Assembly: GCA_016712275.1 (NCBI GenBank) | Contig: JADJRI010000074.1 | Location: forward strand, 1-15,148 | From: Planctomycetota bacterium | Lineage (GTDB): Bacteria; Planctomycetota; Phycisphaerae; UBA1845; UTPLA1 | Length of the DNA stretch: 15,148 nt | Direction: 5' to 3' | Shown here: positions 1 to 8,160 of the stretch, piece after piece | Position numbering within the stretch: the stretch's first letter is position 1 | Layout of the letters: each line of letters opens with the position of its first letter | Position numbers and translations under genes: made by a program | Notes under the pieces: model-generated | What the model was told of the DNA's origin: nothing | Database searches by the model: none | What the model saw: the letters and a program-made list of their open reading frames with translations, nothing else

Positions 1-104
1 TCGCGGTGCCCATGTGGGGCGCCCGTTTGTCAACGCCATTGCGAATCGCTGCACCGGATGCAGCGCATCTACGCATTCATTGGCAATTGCACGCATGGCC
101 GCGC

Positions 105-1575
105 ATGATGCGCATGGCCTGCATCCCGGCATTCGTCACCATGCTCACTTTCGCGCGCATGGCTTCCGGCGATGAGGCGCTGCCAACAACAACACAACCA
201 GCGTCCCAACTCGCCACTCAACCGGTCATACCTGTTCCAGCGCCGCCTCAACCTGTAGACCCCTCGCCCTTGCTTCGCGGTGAAAAGCTGCTGGCCGATG
301 TGCAGGCCGCGCTGGTCGAACTTGTCCGCCGTGTCGATCCCGCCGTCGTCACCATACAGGCCGACCGCAATCCAGCCGCGCTCGGCCGCCGGGACGACTG
401 GACCGCAAGGCCGTGGGTCAGCACCGGCGCCGGCGTCATCATTCGCGACGATGGCATGATTCTCACCAGCCAGCACGTCATCGATCGCGCCGGCGCCATC
501 AGCGCCGTGCTTCACGACGGCCGCGTCATTCGCGCGATTCCCATCGCCGAGGATCGCCGCGCCGATCTCGCGATTATCCGCATTCAATCGGACAACCTTC
601 AAGCCGCCGAACTGGCCCCCGACGATTCCTTCCGCCGCGGCAACATCGTCGTCGCGCTCGGCAACCCGCTCGGTCTTTCCGGCGATGGCCAGGCCTCGGT
701 CAGCCACGGCATCATCAGCGCCATTGGGCGGCCACTGCCCGAAAATTTCGGCCGCGATGAAGACCGCTACTACGGCGACATGATTCAGACCACCGCGCCG
801 ATCAACCCGGGCAATTCCGGCGGGCCGTTGATCGATATATACGGGCGCATCATCGGTGTGATCACGGCCGTCAGCACGCGCTGGGACGGCCACGAAGGCA
901 TCGGTTTCGCGGTTCCCATCAATGCCCACACACGCTCCATCATCAACAAGCTGCTGCACGGTCAGCAGGTGGAATACGGCTATCTCGGCGTTGAAGTCGA
1001 GCCCATCGACGACGCAAAACGACGTGCGGCCAAGTTGAAGGATGGCGAGGGCGTCACGGTCAACACTGTTTTCCCCGGCGGACCAGCCGAGCGGGCCGGC
1101 ATTCGCGGCGGCGACGCGGTGTCGTCGGTCAACGGCGAGGTGGTGCGGTCGGTCGAGCATTTTGTCCGGGCGATCGGCGCGCTGGGGCCGAACCATGTTG
1201 CGACGATTGTCTACGTTCGCGATGCGAAACAGCGCACTGCGCGCGTCACCCTGACGCGCCGCCCCAGCAACGAGACCAAGCCGATGCCGGATGTGCAGGT
1301 CTCCTTTCGCGGCGCGGAGCTGGGCACCGTCACGCAAGGCACGCGCCTCCTCGCCAATCTGCCCGAAAACGCGCTGCTCGTATTGCGCGTGGAAACCGGT
1401 TCCGCCACCGACGGCGCCGGCCTCACGCCGGGTGACATCATTGTGCGCATCGATGGCGAAGCGCTCAGTGAGAAATCGCTCTCTGCTCGACCACCCGACG
1501 CGCGACACCCTGCTGGGTCTGGCCAACGGCGGTTCCATTCTCGTAAAACCCAACCACCCCGCTAAATCCAACTGA
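105..1575 (+). CDS. htrA: HtrA/DegP-type serine protease with two PDZ domains (frameshifted near the 3' end)
   Basis: Periplasmic or envelope quality-control protease of the trypsin-like HtrA family (family knowledge). Counting from an upstream in-frame ATG at base 6, the catalytic triad is visible: His157 in TSQHVI, Asp187 in RRADLAI and Ser271 in NPGNSGGPL. PDZ1 spans about residues 325-415 (GYLGVEVE ... GIRGGDAVSSVNG) and PDZ2 about 445-500 (GLTPGDIIVRIDGEAL). I prefer the ATG at 105 because it places the basic and hydrophobic stretch MMRMACIPAFVTMLTFARM at the N-terminus as a signal peptide, followed by a TQPASQ-type linker. The uninterrupted frame ends at 1565 in an arginine/proline-rich tail that is not PDZ-like. 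The +1 frame instead reads SLLDHPTRDTLLGLANGGSI and stops at 1575, which completes PDZ2. An indel around 1471-1490 is therefore likely. First gene of a plus-strand group with apt and maf, though the 135-base gap argues for a separate transcript. Confidence 0.9.
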
Positions 1576-1672
1576 AGCCGCGGGTTTTGTCGAGGTGCAT
1601 CTCAACTGAAAAATGAATGCGCTGCGGAATTCCGTGTCTGAATTCTGAATACCACATTTATCCTAACGTTGT

Positions 1673-1678
1673 TATGAT
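1673..1678 (+). promoter_or_regulatory. Possible -10 element upstream of apt
   Basis: TATGAT matches the sigma-70 -10 consensus at five of six positions and lies 33 bases before the apt start. No convincing -35 is visible at 16-18 bases upstream, so this is a weak call. The rest of 1576-1672 shows no gene or clear terminator. Confidence 0.25.
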
Positions 1679-1697
1679 GTCGCCCGAACTCAAGAGT

Positions 1698-1702
1698 GGA
1701 GG
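1698..1702 (+). promoter_or_regulatory. Ribosome binding site of apt
   Basis: GGAGG with an 8-base spacer to the ATG at 1711. It decides the apt start over the in-frame ATG at 1696, which overlaps this site. Confidence 0.6.
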
Positions 1703-1710
1703 CGAAAGCC

Positions 1711-2258
1711 ATGCCCGATCATCCGCACATGGAAATCCCCGATGTTGCAAGTTTATACCGGTACATTCGCGATGTGCCGGATTTTCTAAGCCCGGCATTC
1801 TCTTCAAGGACATCACTCCGCTGCTCGCCTGTCCTTCCGGACTGTCGATGGCCGTCGAATATCTCACGCAGCCCTATCGACGGTCGAATATCGATCTGGT
1901 CGTCGGCGCGGAGAGCCGCGGCTTTATCTTTGGGACGGCCGTGGCGCGCAACCTGTCGGCCGGCTTCGTACCGATTCGCAAGCCCGGCAAGCTGCCCGGC
2001 AAGACCATGAAGGTCGAATATGAACTCGAATATGGCAAAGACTCGCTCGAAATCATCAGCGATGCCATTCACAGAAAATCCCGAATTCTGATGATCGACG
2101 ACCTGCTCGCCACCGGCGGAACCATGCAGGCCTGTTGCGATCTCGTCGAGGAATTCGATTGCTCCATCGTCGGCGTCGCGTTTTTGATTGAGCTGGAGTT
2201 TCTCAAGGGACGCGACAAACTCGGCCAATACCCGATTCATTCCGTCATGCGCTTCTAA
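1711..2258 (+). CDS. apt: Adenine phosphoribosyltransferase (frameshifted at about 1786)
   Basis: Purine salvage enzyme making AMP from adenine and PRPP in the cytoplasm. The N-terminus (MPDHPHMEIPDVASLYRYIR, then DVPDF) is in one frame. From about 1785 the rest is in another frame: KPGILFKDITPLL, then AESRGFIFG (about residues 67-75), and the PRPP-binding signature LMIDDLLATGGT (about 127-138). The family normally reads DFPKPGILFKDITPLL across this point. The sequence GATTTTCTAAGCCC would give exactly that with one more C, so a single missing base near 1786 is the simplest explanation. Corrected length is about 182 aa, normal for the family. Start choice: GGAGG at 1698-1702 lies 8 bases before this ATG. 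The gene ends 2 bases before maf, so the two are probably co-translated. Confidence 0.93.
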
Positions 2259-2260
2259 TC

Positions 2261-2866
2261 ATGGAACGTCCCGATCAACCGCGACCGCTCGTCCTTGCGT
2301 CCACCAGTCCGCGACGTCGCGAACTTCTGTCGGAGCAAGGCTACGAATTCGAGGTGGTCTCGCCGCCCTTCGAGGAACCGAGCGAGCAAAAAGCTCATGT
2401 GCCCGCGCGCCATTTTGCCGAGTCGCTTGCATTCTTCAAGGCCGGCGCCATCGCCGAGAAACTGCCTCACAAGACGATTCTCGGAGCCGATACGATCGCG
2501 TTTATCGAGGGCCGCATCATCGGCAAGCCGCGCGATCGCGAAGACGCCCACCGCATTCTCAAGCTCCTTTCCGATACGACGCACGAAGTCATCACCGGCG
2601 TGGCGCTGATTCATGCCGAAAGCGAGCGAAGGCTCATCGAATTCGATGTCAGCGTGATTCGCGTCAGAAAACTGTCGAAGGCAAACATCGACGCCTATCT
2701 CGACACGGGGCTGTGGCAGGGCAAGGCCGGCGCCTACGGCATTCAGGACAAGAACGATCCCTTCGTTGAGAAGATCGAAGGCAGCCTTTCAAATGTCATG
2801 GGGTTGCCGATGGAACTACTGCAGCGGATGTTCACAACCTGGACGGCGAAAGCCCGCAAACGCTGA
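2261..2866 (+). CDS. maf: Maf-family nucleoside triphosphate pyrophosphatase (dTTP/UTP type)
   Basis: House-cleaning enzyme that hydrolyses non-canonical or excess nucleoside triphosphates to monophosphates (family knowledge). Visible family motifs in 201 aa: STSPRRREL (residues 14-22, substrate loop), LGADT with Asp77, GKP at 88-90, HEVITGVAL at 108-116, GKAGAYGIQ (154-162) and VMGLP (179-183). The GAYGIQ form points to the YhdE-like dTTP/UTP subgroup rather than the YceF m7GTP subgroup; this is inference from motif flavour. It starts 2 bases after the apt stop and no good Shine-Dalgarno is visible, so it probably depends on translational coupling to apt. Its stop is 23 bases from the stop of the convergent phosphatase gene. 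Confidence 0.95.
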   Translation: MERPDQPRPLVLASTSPRRRELLSEQGYEFEVVSPPFEEPSEQKAHVPARHFAESLAFFKAGAIAEKLPHKTILGADTIAFIEGRIIGKPRDREDAHRILKLLSDTTHEVITGVALIHAESERRLIEFDVSVIRVRKLSKANIDAYLDTGLWQGKAGAYGIQDKNDPFVEKIEGSLSNVMGLPMELLQRMFTTWTAKARKR

Positions 2867-2889
2867 GTTTACGCAGCGTGAGTTGATAC

Positions 2890-4218
2890 TCAGGCTTTCG
2901 ATTGCATATTGTCAAAGTCCAGTACGACAACCGACACGTCGTCCGCCTGGGCCAGGCTGCCCGGCATGTTGTCGAGCAGGGTTCGCAGCCGATCCATGAG
3001 CGAGGGCGCCGGCGACCGCAGCATGTCGATCATGCCGTCTTCGAACACCGGCATCTTGGGAAGCGGCGGCCGATGGGTGATGAGCGTCGGTTCGAGGCCG
3101 TCGCTGTAGATGAACACGCGGTCGCCCGGGCTGAGTGTCACAGTTTCGTCACTAAATCGCTCGCCCACGCCGAGCCCCAGCAGGCAGCCGTCGCCGTGCA
3201 ATTCGCGCACGTCGTTGTTCGGTGAAAAGAGAAGCGCCGGCGGATGTCCCGCGACCGCATACTTCAACTCGTTCGATTCGGTATTGAGCACGCCGTACCA
3301 GCCGGTGATGAACTGCGAATCCGGCAGCCCCTGCTGCGCGAGCAGATCATTCAGATGGCTCAGCACCTGCGACGGCGGAACAATCTCGTAGCCGTCGTTC
3401 AGGATGCGCTTCGGTCGAATCGCATGCTTGATGTACATGGTGAGAAGGCCGGCCGCGACGCCGTGACCCACCGCATCGGCCAGGTAAAATCCCCAGTGGG
3501 ATTCATCGAGCCGGAAAATATCGAAGATGTCGCCGCTGACCCACGAACACGGCCGGAACAGCGTATAAAATCGAAACGGCCCGCTCGAAAGCGATTCATG
3601 CGGGAGAAAATCCCGTTGAAGGCGGGAGGCCAGCTGCAATTCGCGGTTCGTTGCCTCGAAGCGACGCGCCAGGCTCTTTCCCAGGCGCTGCATGGCCGCA
3701 TATTGTTTGTCGATTTGCAGGATCATCGGCCGAACATGCGCCAGCGCCGTGAGAACGCCGCGCGCCTGCTCGAACGAGCCATCGGCGGAAACGCACACCA
3801 CGCCGCTGTCGAATCCGGCATAACGCCATGGCCTTCGGGTTGAGATCATCACGCCGATCTGCCGTTTGCGGAGCAATTCGAGATGCTTGTGGGCCTGCTT
3901 GAGCGCCGTGTCCCCCGCGTCGCCATCGGGGCCGGCGGTGTCGGAAATCACCACGACATCGAAATTATTCAGTATGCCGAAATCGGTGTCGTTGTCGAGA
4001 ACCACCGTTTCACAGTGACACCAGTCCGTCACGGCGTCCAGTCGCCGCACGAGCGCGTCGTCGCCCTGATGGGCCCGAAGGATGCCGATGCGAAGCGGTT
4101 TTACGGACGAGCGCCGTCCGCTGGAAGTGGGTCCGAAGACCGGCGACGTGGTTGAAGGAGTCGGCAGTTTCATGGCTCGTCCGATATTGGCGCCACTCTT
4201 GTTCGACAGGGATGGCAT
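2890..4218 (-). CDS. RsbU/SpoIIE-type PP2C serine phosphatase with degenerate receiver-like N-terminus
   Basis: Cytosolic PPM-type protein phosphatase, the kind that dephosphorylates anti-sigma-factor antagonists in partner-switching pathways (family knowledge). The C-terminal catalytic domain shows the metal-binding acidic motifs in order: SGDIFDIF, ADAVGHGVAAGLL, VAGHPPALL, YSDGLEPT and DDVSVVVLDF. A helical linker (DKQYAAMQRLGKSL ... LQRDFLP) is typical of the signal-transducing coiled coil before this domain. The N-terminal part (LRIGILRAHQGDD ... FDVVVISDTAG) has receiver-like alternation but lacks the acidic pair after the first strand, so it may not be phosphorylated. Start uncertain: ATG at 4245, 4218 or 4173. 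I chose 4218, with a GGGGGGAGG run about 14 bases upstream; 4173 would still include every domain. No anti-sigma factor or STAS partner is adjacent. Confidence 0.88.
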   Translation of the reverse strand: MPSLSNKSGANIGRAMKLPTPSTTSPVFGPTSSGRRSSVKPLRIGILRAHQGDDALVRRLDAVTDWCHCETVVLDNDTDFGILNNFDVVVISDTAGPDGDAGDTALKQAHKHLELLRKRQIGVMISTRRPWRYAGFDSGVVCVSADGSFEQARGVLTALAHVRPMILQIDKQYAAMQRLGKSLARRFEATNRELQLASRLQRDFLPHESLSSGPFRFYTLFRPCSWVSGDIFDIFRLDESHWGFYLADAVGHGVAAGLLTMYIKHAIRPKRILNDGYEIVPPSQVLSHLNDLLAQQGLPDSQFITGWYGVLNTESNELKYAVAGHPPALLFSPNNDVRELHGDGCLLGLGVGERFSDETVTLSPGDRVFIYSDGLEPTLITHRPPLPKMPVFEDGMIDMLRSPAPSLMDRLRTLLDNMPGSLAQADDVSVVVLDFDNMQSKA

Positions 4219-4314
4219 TGCAAAAGCGCAAGCCTCCCCCCTCATTGTTCGGATATTGCGGGGATAGGGTTGAGATGAGCCGTGGGTGAAAAGACGAATT
4301 TGAAAAGATAAACA

Positions 4315-4833
4315 TCAGCCGCCGCTGATGGACGCCGGAAGCGTCACCCGGTCGCCCGCATGAATGCCCCATTTGGCAAACTGGCCGGCCCGGACCTCGA
4401 GCGCATATTGCGCCGCTTCAATCGACGGATAGCCCATTTCATTCAACGCTTCCATCGTGTATGTCTTCACAATGACACCATCGGAGCGAATGTAGGCGAT
4501 GTCCAGCGGGATGATCGTGTTGCGCATCCAGAAGCTGCGCAGATCGTCATATGGAAACACAAAAATCATGCCGTGGTCTTCGGGCAATTCATCCTCGGTT
4601 GTGTTCATCAGGCCAAGCTGCACAACGCGGCCGTTCTCGGCCTCCTGCCGCGCGACGTACGACGTGTAGGTCGTGCGGCCGACAATCTCGATCGGCACTG
4701 TCTCCAGTTTTGACAGGTCGTTTTTCTCGGTCGAGTTGCGGGCCACCTCCGCGCAACCGAGCATCGAAAGAATCGGAAATGCCGATGTCATCAGCCACCG
4801 CCCTGCCATGTGCTTGAACCCGCCTCGCGTCAT
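4315..4833 (-). CDS. DUF192 family lipoprotein
   Basis: 172 aa. The DUF192 core is clear: LGLMNTTEDELPEDHGMIF, SFWMRNTIIPLDIAYI, GVIVKTYTMEALN, YALEVRAGQFAKWGI and HAGDRVTLP. The biochemical function of DUF192 is not established. The N-terminus is a basic stretch plus hydrophobic segment ending in LSMLGC, a good lipobox, so the protein is probably an exported lipoprotein with Cys27 as the acylated residue. The ATG at 4833 overlaps the stop of the upstream LolA-like gene in an ATGA, implying translational coupling. An alternative later start (MAGRWLM) would keep the signal peptide. Confidence 0.88.
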   Translation of the reverse strand: MTRGGFKHMAGRWLMTSAFPILSMLGCAEVARNSTEKNDLSKLETVPIEIVGRTTYTSYVARQEAENGRVVQLGLMNTTEDELPEDHGMIFVFPYDDLRSFWMRNTIIPLDIAYIRSDGVIVKTYTMEALNEMGYPSIEAAQYALEVRAGQFAKWGIHAGDRVTLPASISGG

Positions 4834-5741
4834 CGCCGGCCGCTCCCCGGCATGTCGCCGCTTGGCGTGAGATCGATCGCCGGCTCATCTTCGATCTTCT
4901 CCACAGTTTCGACAAATCCCGGCGGCGTCTCCACTTTGAACCGCGAGCCGGCCGGCGCATCGTTCAAATTGATGTTGCTTGAAATCGACCTCGACGCGAC
5001 TCTTGTCGGCTTCGCGGCTCCGTGACGATGCGCGGGGACATCCAGCTTCGGATCGACAAAAATCTCCACGCGCGAATAATCATCGGCCATGCTCGACTGC
5101 GGCCGGGGCACGCAATGCAGGTGCAGCGAATCCGCCGGCGCGCCTTTTTCCGGCCCGCCCAGCGAAACCTCAAAATGTCGCAGGATTTCGCTGCGCTTCT
5201 GGCCGAATGGCAGCGGAAAGGGTCCCTTGCCGAGTTGGAATGGGTCGCGCTTTTCGCCGTCGCGGGTCATTTGCCGGCGGGTCACATTCTTGCCCGTGTC
5301 GCTTCGCTCGACATACCACTGGCCGTCGAACGCGTAGTATTCTTCGTTGTGCGAAACCACGCCGTCGGCGACCGACTTCGTGAAATGCACGAGAAACCGG
5401 GAATTCGGCTCGCCGCGAGCAAAGAGCAGCCGCCCGACTTTTTTCTGGGCCTGATCGACCGGGATTGTCGTGATATGCACGTGGATGATCTCGCATGAAA
5501 AGCCCTTGATTGCTTTTCCTTTCACTTCGAGATTGTCCAGAATGGCGTCGACGCGCGGATCACCGGAGCTGTATTGTGACGGCTGGGTCGCGGCGCTGTT
5601 TCCTGTTGGGCGTGTCGTCGTGGGTTGCGATGCGGGTGGAGAAGTTTCGTTCGGCTGGGACGCAGGCGGCGCGCCGCGCTCCTGGGCGAGACACCCGCCG
5701 GCCATCGCGAGCCATGCCAAAACTTGAAAAACGCGAACCAT
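4830..5741 (-). CDS. LolA-like / planctomycete-type exported protein (internal frame scramble)
   Basis: About 303 aa. It has a signal peptide (MVRVFQVLAWLAMAGGCLA), a low-complexity linker rich in ASQP/TQPS (5567-5672), then a domain resembling outer-membrane lipoprotein-sorting (LolA-like) proteins or the planctomycete TIGR03009-type family: DPRVDAILDNLEVKGKAIKG, YYAFDGQWYVERSD, RRQMTRDGEKRDPFQLGKGP and VEIFVDPKLDVP. The family assignment is by resemblance and its substrate is unknown. The start at 5741 has GGAAAGG about 9 bases upstream; a longer ORF begins at 5819 but has no signal peptide at its N-terminus. Between about 4974 and 5037 the reading frame gives an unlikely stretch (HRHGAAKPTRVASRSISS), while a neighbouring frame reads ADKSRVEVDFK, which joins naturally to NINLNDAPAGSRF. 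Compensating indels are likely there. The C-terminal end overlaps the DUF192 gene. Confidence 0.7.
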   Translation of the reverse strand: MVRVFQVLAWLAMAGGCLAQERGAPPASQPNETSPPASQPTTTRPTGNSAATQPSQYSSGDPRVDAILDNLEVKGKAIKGFSCEIIHVHITTIPVDQAQKKVGRLLFARGEPNSRFLVHFTKSVADGVVSHNEEYYAFDGQWYVERSDTGKNVTRRQMTRDGEKRDPFQLGKGPFPLPFGQKRSEILRHFEVSLGGPEKGAPADSLHLHCVPRPQSSMADDYSRVEIFVDPKLDVPAHRHGAAKPTRVASRSISSNINLNDAPAGSRFKVETPPGFVETVEKIEDEPAIDLTPSGDMPGSGRR

Positions 5742-5774
5742 CGGCGCACACCTTTCCGTGGACAACACTTTCAA

Positions 5775-5803
5775 ATGGTATGCGCCCCATCTTCCCGTCG
5801 CAA
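5775..5803 (-). promoter_or_regulatory. Possible promoter of the LolA-like/DUF192 pair
   Basis: On the minus strand TTGCGA (5798-5803) and TACCAT (5775-5780) are separated by 17 bases, each matching consensus at four of six positions. The -10 lies about 33 bases before the ATG at 5741. Confidence 0.3.
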
Positions 5804-5846
5804 CCGAATCACATTCCATAGCTCGTAATCGCAGTTGTTCCCCAGC

Positions 5847-7223
5847 CTAACCGCGTATCGCCCATTTCATGATATCCGCCAGTTTCGGCGGCTTGCCCTG
5901 CATCAGCAGACCGACCCGAAATACGCGCCCCGCCGCCCAGACGCACAGCATGGTCATCAGCACGCAACTGACGAGTGCCACAGGCGCCTGCCACCAGGGA
6001 ACCGGCACCTCCATCGCCAGCCGCATGGTCATAATCATCGGCGCCGTCAACGGGAACAGCGAGAAAAAGGTCGCTATCTGTCCGCTCGGGTCGCGAATCA
6101 GAAGTGGAATCATCATCATCGGAATGATCATCGGAAACATCACCGGCATGATCAGGCTCTGTGTTTCCTTGATGTCGTTGCAGCACGATCCCGCCGCCAG
6201 AAACAGCGAGCCATACATGAACACCGCGATTGTCAGGAAAAATAAGAACCATCCGGCCAATCGAAGCTCGATCAAATGCGTCATGTCGTTGTATCGCAGC
6301 AACGCAAATCCGCCCAAACCCCATATCGCCAGAAGCGTCATCGCCACGATCGTGTGACCCACCAGTTTCCCCATCATCAGTTCGAACGGCCGCATCGACC
6401 CCAGCAGCACTTCGCTGATGCGCTGCATCTTCTCCTCCAGCACACCGTGAATCAGCGGCTGCGTTCCGACCATCAGCAACATGAACATGAGCATCAGCAC
6501 GAAAAATGGAATCAAAAAGCTCGACGCGATATTCGCCTCCTCCGCCTCCTTGATCTCGCCGCTTTCAGCTCGCGTAATCAGTCCAAGCCGGTCGATGGAG
6601 ACCGGCGCGAGCGCACCCCAGACGACGTTCGGATCGAGCCCCGCCTTGGCAAAACGCGCCGCCTTCACCCGCTCGGCGATGGTATAGTGAAGCCACTCCG
6701 GCAAATCGCGATAGGTATTCTGATTCGAGTAATAACGAATATCACAGCCCGATACCGCGTCTCCGCCCGCGTTCAGCTTCGTCGCTCGCCTTGAAATTCC
6801 GGCATCTGTCGACGTCGGCCCGGGCATGTGCTCAAACACGCTTGGCTCGATCTCGACAAATGCGAACAACGAGCCGTCACGAACCTTATCCGACAGCGCC
6901 AACCGCCGACCCGCCGCGTCTTCCGCTGTCGCCTCTTCCTTTACAAGCACGTAGGTCGGTTCTTTTTGTTTGCCGGTCTTCGAATCGAATATTTCCGATT
7001 TGTTGCGCCGCTCTGCCGCTTCAAGCAGCGAATCGAACAATTCGCCCGTTCGATCGATCACGGCGACCGTCTTGATGCTCGTGTCGCCACGCTTTTCCAT
7101 CAGCGCCTGCAACCCGATGCCGCCGCCCATGAAGACAGGCATGAGAATCACGCCGACGAGAAAGCCCTTGCTTCGAACGTTTACACGATATTCACGCAAC
7201 GCGACGGACCAGATCTTACTCAT
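5847..7223 (-). CDS. ABC-2 type exporter permease (NatB-like)
   Basis: 458 aa inner-membrane permease of the ABC-2 family, partner of the ATPase encoded just upstream. One membrane helix near the N-terminus (GFLVGVILMPVFMGGGIG, about residues 20-40) is followed by a roughly 200-residue extracytoplasmic segment and then five predicted helices in the C-terminal half, for example FLIPFFVLMLMFMLLMVG, IVAMTLLAIWGLGGFALL, LFFLTIAVFMYGSLFLAAG and LIMPVMFPMIIPMMMIPLLI. This one-plus-large-loop-plus-five layout is typical of the NatB/YhaP group. A strong GGAGG lies 6 bases before the ATG at 7223, and the start overlaps the ATPase gene by 8 bases. Substrate not determinable; Na+ or peptide export are known for relatives. 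Confidence 0.9.
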   Translation of the reverse strand: MSKIWSVALREYRVNVRSKGFLVGVILMPVFMGGGIGLQALMEKRGDTSIKTVAVIDRTGELFDSLLEAAERRNKSEIFDSKTGKQKEPTYVLVKEEATAEDAAGRRLALSDKVRDGSLFAFVEIEPSVFEHMPGPTSTDAGISRRATKLNAGGDAVSGCDIRYYSNQNTYRDLPEWLHYTIAERVKAARFAKAGLDPNVVWGALAPVSIDRLGLITRAESGEIKEAEEANIASSFLIPFFVLMLMFMLLMVGTQPLIHGVLEEKMQRISEVLLGSMRPFELMMGKLVGHTIVAMTLLAIWGLGGFALLRYNDMTHLIELRLAGWFLFFLTIAVFMYGSLFLAAGSCCNDIKETQSLIMPVMFPMIIPMMMIPLLIRDPSGQIATFFSLFPLTAPMIMTMRLAMEVPVPWWQAPVALVSCVLMTMLCVWAAGRVFRVGLLMQGKPPKLADIMKWAIRG

Positions 7224-8160
7224 GTTTCACCTCCCCCGCGGCTGACGCACCTGCCGCGGTTTCAGCAGCCGGTCCCGCGATGCGCACAAAGATGTCGTGC
7301 AACGTCGGCTTGGCGATTTCAAAATGGCTGACGCGCGACCGCGCAACGAGTGCCGCGAGGACAGCCTGCGCATCGCCGCCCGGCGTCATGCGCAGCTCCT
7401 GCAATTGACCAAAGTCGTTCACCCGCTCCACGCCCGGAAGCTGATCAAATGCGATGCCGTTGCCCTCGACGCGCACGCGAATCGTATCGCGGCCGTACCG
7501 ATCCTGAATGGACGCGAGCGTCCCGTCGAGGACCTTTTTCCCCTTGAAGATCATGAAGATGAAGTCGCACATTTTTTCGGCGACATCCATGTCGTGCGTC
7601 GAAAAAATGATCGTCGCCCCGCGCTTGCGCTGCTCGAGAATCGCATCCTTCAACACTTCCATGTTCACGGGATCAAGGCCGGAAAAAGGCTCGTCGAGAA
7701 TCAGAAGCTCCGGCTCGTGCAGCACCGTGGTCAGAAACTGCACCTTCTGCGCCATGCCCTTGGACATCGCCTCCACCGGCTTCGGCCCGACGCCCGCCAG
7801 ATCGATTCGATTCAGCCAACGGTCTATTTCCGCGTTCGTGACGCGCTTGCTCTTCAATTCGGCGTAGAACTTCAACAAATCGTACACTTTCATCTTGCGG
7901 TACAGGCCGCGCTCTTCCGGCAGATAGCCCACCCGATCCGATGCCGCCGCGCCAGTCGCATCTGCGCCCAATACCGAACTGCGCCCGCGATCCGGGTGAA
8001 ATATCCGCATGATCATGCGCAGCGTTGTCGACTTGCCCGAACCGTTCGGCCCAATGAACCCATACACCGAGCCGCGCGGCACGGCCAACGACAACGCGCT
8101 GACGGCCGTTGTCGAGCCAAACGTCTTTGTCACATCGTCAATGACCACAGCTTCCGACAT
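7216..8160 (-). CDS. ABC transporter ATP-binding protein (NatA-like)
   Basis: 314 aa cytoplasmic ATPase that powers the adjacent ABC-2 permease. From the ATG at 8160: Walker A GPNGSGKST (37-45), Q-loop region GYLPEERGLY, signature helix MSKGMAQKV (a variant of LSGGQ), Walker B LLILDEPFSGLDP and H-loop STHDM. The C-terminal approximately 80 residues resemble the extra domain of NatA-type ATPases (LHDIFVRIAG near the end). A GTG at 8169 is an alternative start, but GGGAG sits about 10 bases from the ATG at 8160, which I prefer. Confidence 0.95.
   Translation of the reverse strand: MSEAVVIDDVTKTFGSTTAVSALSLAVPRGSVYGFIGPNGSGKSTTLRMIMRIFHPDRGRSSVLGADATGAAASDRVGYLPEERGLYRKMKVYDLLKFYAELKSKRVTNAEIDRWLNRIDLAGVGPKPVEAMSKGMAQKVQFLTTVLHEPELLILDEPFSGLDPVNMEVLKDAILEQRKRGATIIFSTHDMDVAEKMCDFIFMIFKGKKVLDGTLASIQDRYGRDTIRVRVEGNGIAFDQLPGVERVNDFGQLQELRMTPGGDAQAVLAALVARSRVSHFEIAKPTLHDIFVRIAGPAAETAAGASAAGEVKHE

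Noticed and set aside
69..1571. A 500-codon open frame antisense to htrA
   Set aside because: The plus strand has a complete protease with triad and PDZ domains; the antisense translation is low in structure and typical of shadow frames in G+C-rich DNA.
2861..2892. Small inverted repeats between maf and the phosphatase gene (CGCTG/CAGCG and TGAGT/ACTCA)
   Set aside because: Stems of only five pairs and no T-run; too weak to call a terminator.
3244..3843. A 199-codon open frame antisense to the phosphatase gene
   Set aside because: Shadow of the RsbU-type gene; Arg/His-rich and without motifs.
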